DNA of 64,000 bases from Diadema setosum (taxonomy: Eukaryota > Echinodermata > Echinoidea > Diadematoida > Diadematidae): positions 23,129,047 to 23,193,046 of the forward strand of contig CM067072.1 of the NCBI GenBank assembly GCA_033980235.1. Direction: 5' to 3'. This document shows positions 60,612 to 64,000 of this stretch, piece by piece; positions within the stretch are counted from its first letter, which is position 1, and every line of letters begins with the position of its first letter. The notes under the pieces are model-generated. The model searched no databases. It saw nothing but the letters and a program-made list of their open reading frames with translations, and had not been told where the DNA came from. The position numbers and the translations under genes were made by a program.

Positions 60612-62796
60612 GAAAAAGAATTCAACGACTTCTCAAGTCTAAAGCTGTATATCAATTGAAATCAAATATCAAGTTTAATATTTTAGTAGAGTTACGGTAA
60701 ATTACACTTTCTAACGATTGCAACTTACTATCACGTCATTCGGTCAGGTGACGAGGTTACGTCATTGCTGACCAGTACTGGACATGCTGTGTAATAGCTC
60801 AGTGGGAAATACATTATCTCAGGCTCATTTAAAGACAAAAACAAACCTGTTCATTGAGAAGTATAGTGTCTTTTGCGTTTCCTTTGTACGTTACAAAGCC
60901 CAAGCGTCTTCCACAGTCTGCTTTTGTACGCCTGAAAGATGTTGAACTTTCTTGCGGAAACGTCGCACATCAACGACGAATAATTATGTAAAACAAGTAA
61001 TATGTGCAGTCAAATGTCACTTCATAGGCTATCATGGCAAGATCCACAATATACATTCTTTTCTAGACACCAATAAATGATTTGCAAATACCACTCTTAA
61101 AAATAAAATCTGTCTCGAAAGGAAAGAAAAAAAAAATGCATTCTGATGGAAGTTCACGTTTATGCTCTGCGTTACTGTAAATCTAGACTGCACATTAATT
61201 TTCTCAAAGGATGGCAAAAGTGAATACTTGCGCAAAATGACAGATTATTTCTTGAAATCGTTAATTTCGACCCAATGTACTCTATATTGATATACACTTG
61301 TCGTACTCAGAAAAGACCTTTTCAACACATTATACGTATTATGGTATACTTATTTGTGATTATCGCGTCATGGGTTTTGAGGTCTTGTGTCAAAGAGTAT
61401 ATTTCTTCTTCTTTTTTCTCAAGAGGTTAATGCCACACCCTGCGATGCACTTTAATGGGAGAAGGTGTATGATAATCACTAAAACATGGAAACATGAGCA
61501 TTATGAATTCTTTTGAAATGTAACATTAGTTGTAAAATCGCTTTTTAGCTAAAATGTTCTCGAGGAAACGGGGTAGTGGGCGGCATTTTTTTTTTAATAT
61601 AATTCCTTCAGCAGGCTGGCAGTGTCCTTTGGTTAATTGCTTAAAGAGTTACTACGCCTACTTTTCTCTATAACCTACGCATTACTTTCCTCGGTTGTGG
61701 CAAGTTTAAGATAGCTTTATCATAGTCGCCACGGAGGAAGTGTGTGAAGAGAGTACATAGAATTTGCATACAATATTAAACCTGTCTGTTCAATAAGGAT
61801 TAAAGACAGAGCCACTTCCTTACAACTTATGCAGATGTAAAGTCAATTCAAGTGAAATGGTAAAGGGCTAATAATGCTGAGAGGCGAATCCATAATAATA
61901 GACAAGACGTGATGAGTACAATCTGATTACAATGGATCTCTGTTGAACAAGGTACATGATTATGCTATGGGGACAAGAAAGTTCCCTTACTATAAAGCAA
62001 CTTTCCACTACTTTCTTGCTTTGTTTTGTTTGGGTTTTTTTTCCTTTTGATTACACCGTGGTATTTGAGATCTAATGAATATCATGTCTGTTCACATGAA
62101 ATACATCTGAGAAGCTGCATCCTTCAAGCATAATATGGGCCTACACAGCGAGTATGTTGCCTATCATTATGGCATATGTCTAATTGCAGGTATTAAACCT
62201 GTATAATTTTGTTTTACTGCTACCTAAGATATTTAGAGAGCCATCTTTATTTGTGGTCGAAATCATCGTATTTTTTAGTAATAACGCAAAAAAGAATGGA
62301 AGAGGACCTCCATAGACAGATGTATTACAAAATAATGTACCGTTGTGCGCGCCTATTGTCGCGCACCTCGTCATATAGAAAATACCAGTTACAGTGTATA
62401 TGGCCGTGGTATGAGCCCAGGCGCCATGTGTTATTACTTTTCCAAGCAATACACCACTTTTTATTTACTCTGTGAGCAGTTATAATTATGTTGTGCAACG
62501 TGTATTTCTTCGGGACTATGGTTTCCTTATAACAGAAGGTGTAAGGTATGGATTTGTTTATTCTAGAAAGTATACCAGGGAAACATGCCGTGCGTGTCTC
62601 TTTACGGTATGTATGCATTAAAAGAAAAACAAGTTAACCAAGAAATAAATTTGATGATCTGCATTTTCAAATCGCGTGTTGACTTTTTCATCCGTCTGAT
62701 TAAATGAAGACCACCACTGACAGCATCAAAAGATGCTACAGAGAGGGATCGTCTTAAACGTATATTTTGTTGGGGGGGAAATGAGAATTGAATAAG
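60612..62796. other. 3' UTR and downstream flank, no other gene seen
   Basis: This is AT-rich sequence. A short hairpin GTGCGCG/CGCGCAC lies at 62345-62366. No coding region with domain character is visible on either strand. Confidence 0.5.
61102..61107 (+). terminator. Possible polyadenylation signal AATAAA
   Basis: AATAAA lies about 490 bp downstream of the stop and is the first clear signal seen in the 3' flank. The true 3' end cannot be decided from sequence. Confidence 0.3.
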
Positions 62797-62865
62797 TGAA
62801 TTGAATTATATTGAACTGAATTGAATTGAATTGAATTGAATTGAATTGAATTGAATTGAATTGAA
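62797..62865 (+). repeat. (TTGAA)n microsatellite
   Basis: At least nine nearly perfect 5-bp units follow degenerate ones. It is the same motif as at 54111, again suggesting a retrotransposon tail origin. Confidence 0.9.
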
Positions 62866-63341
62866 ACTCATAGGATGGCTTGTCTTGCAGGGTGACATGA
62901 GTGTGGTCTGAGAGTTAATGTGCGTGATATTATGGGATAGCATAATGAGAGACAAATAAATATCGACAAAGAAAGATAAATAAAGAAGGAGAACTTATAA
63001 GTATAGTGGTGAGAGCATTGTGCAAGATAACCTTTCCTTTGATCTACAGCACAGAGGATCAAGTGTATACTTCAAAAGTTTATGACATGCAGTGTTTCAT
63101 TATCTGTAAATGTGTTGAAATATATAGTATATTTATAAGAAAAAGAATCTTGTCAAGAAACAAAAAAAAAAAAATCTGAGCATTTAAATGTATTTACAGA
63201 GATCTTGAATTCATAGAAACAGTACTGATCACTTACACTGGAAAAATCCCTGATCAACCTTACGCGGCCTAAAAACACAAATTACCCTGGCATAATCTGA
63301 AGCAAAGCATGCACCCTGTTTAAGATTTTTATTTATCGGGT

Positions 63342-63424
<83 letters not shown>
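63342..63424 (+). repeat. (TTG)n microsatellite
   Basis: About 27 consecutive TTG units in intergenic sequence. Confidence 0.97.
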
Positions 63425-63425
<1 letters not shown>

Positions 63426-63493
63426 CTCAAGCTGTTTCGGGATTGCATGGGAAAGATTTAGTACCGGCCGGAATTAGAAATATTTCGAGGGAA

Positions 63494-63514
63494 ATAATAA
63501 TAAAAATGATGATG

Positions 63515-63569
<55 letters not shown>

Positions 63570-63617
63570 TAATAACAACAATAATAATAATAGTAATAAT
63601 AATAATAATAATAATAA
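63494..63617 (+). repeat. (AAT)n microsatellite
   Basis: AAT/ATA units with a few interruptions (ATG, ACA). They end just before the MITE at 63628. Confidence 0.95.
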
Positions 63618-63627
63618 CTTATTTTTA

Positions 63628-63996
63628 AAGGGACTGTATATAGTACTGGTTGAGGTGAGGATTCAGCTTGTAACGTTTTGCGAGATATTTGGAAACCACT
63701 CTTATACGAAATGTTGTAGAGCTTACAATTCTAAGGGGGAATCAAAAGTTTATTTGATGAAAATCGGTTTTGAAATGACTGAAATATCTAAAAACTAGGA
63801 AAAACATAATTAAGAAGGCCACGACTTTTATTAGGATCACTTTTCTCAACCATTTCAAGGCCAATTTTCATCAAATAAAATTGAAATTACATGCTCTTTC
63901 ATTTTCCGTAAGAGATTTATCATTGTCTCAACAAAAAAAAAAAAAAAAAAAATCACAACCTGACTCCTCACCTCAACCAGTACTGTACAGTACCTT
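63628..63996. mobile_element. MITE with AAGGGACTGTA / GGTTGAGGTGAGG termini and TA flanks
   Basis: The left end AAGGGACTGTATATAGTACT, then GGTTGAGGTGAGG, pairs with the right end CCTCACCTCAACCAGTACTG, then TACAGTACCTT. TA lies outside both ends (63626-63627 and 63997-63998). It is the same family as 22438-22739. Confidence 0.82.
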
Positions 63997-64000
63997 TATG

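Noticed and set aside
63443..63628. Ile-rich 61-codon frame
   Set aside because: It is translation of the AAT microsatellite.

Overview
The window is metazoan genomic DNA, most likely from a marine invertebrate deuterostome, and an echinoderm such as a sea urchin is my best guess. The evidence is an intron-rich gene with phase-1 EGF exons, an AT-rich background, and a dense mixture of TIR elements, L2/CR1-like LINEs, a tRNA-derived SINE and microsatellites. The species call is inference. No bacterial-type genes, CRISPR arrays or operons are present.

One large plus-strand gene fills about 60 kb. I traced 37 coding exons by eye from 140 to a TAG stop at 60609-60611. The start codon and signal peptide lie upstream of the window. 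The exons carry 6,839 coding bases. With the one base contributed by the missing upstream exon this makes exactly 2,280 codons, about 2,279 residues plus stop, with every splice phase agreeing, which supports the model. Domain order is: nine calcium-binding-type EGF modules (140-10288), a SEA domain (10785-16191), five more EGF modules (16576-24759), a Thr/Pro-rich mucin exon with a perfect 30-bp minisatellite (25580-26554), NIDO (26926 to about 31350), AMOP (about 31350-33701), VWD with a GDPH motif (34478-42407), a Cys-containing Ig/cadherin-like module (46442-48830), an EGF-like exon (50166-50346), a second Ser/Thr-rich linker (50610-50996), a juxtamembrane SEA domain (52342-53495), one transmembrane helix with a Cys cluster (54231-54381) and a roughly 120-residue cytoplasmic tail (to 60611). 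This is a MUC4-like type I transmembrane mucin with a long EGF ectodomain. A role in adhesion, mucosal barrier or signalling is inferred from the family.

Introns and the 3' flank are full of mobile DNA. Clear cases are: a hAT-like element with an exact 8-bp target duplication (5156-6862); a pogo-like TA element (9177-9746); a MITE with TGGGTGA termini (11634-12344); a roughly 1.5-kb inverted repeat with a histone-type stem-loop in its spacer (12467-13956); at least four copies of a TGTGACCC-terminal family; a Tc1-like transposase relic joined to a LINE ORF1 that is itself broken by a TTAA-type MITE and a hairpin MITE (18100-20480); a block dense in CCGAAT/ATTCGG (21490-22290); a palindromic TA MITE split by a LINE 3' end (36499-37512); a near-complete L2/CR1-like LINE (42465-46175, minus); several LINE 3' ends; and a tRNA-derived SINE (58842-59097).

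Exon boundaries are by-eye calls from GT/AG sites, phase and domain continuity. No transcript or database evidence was available.
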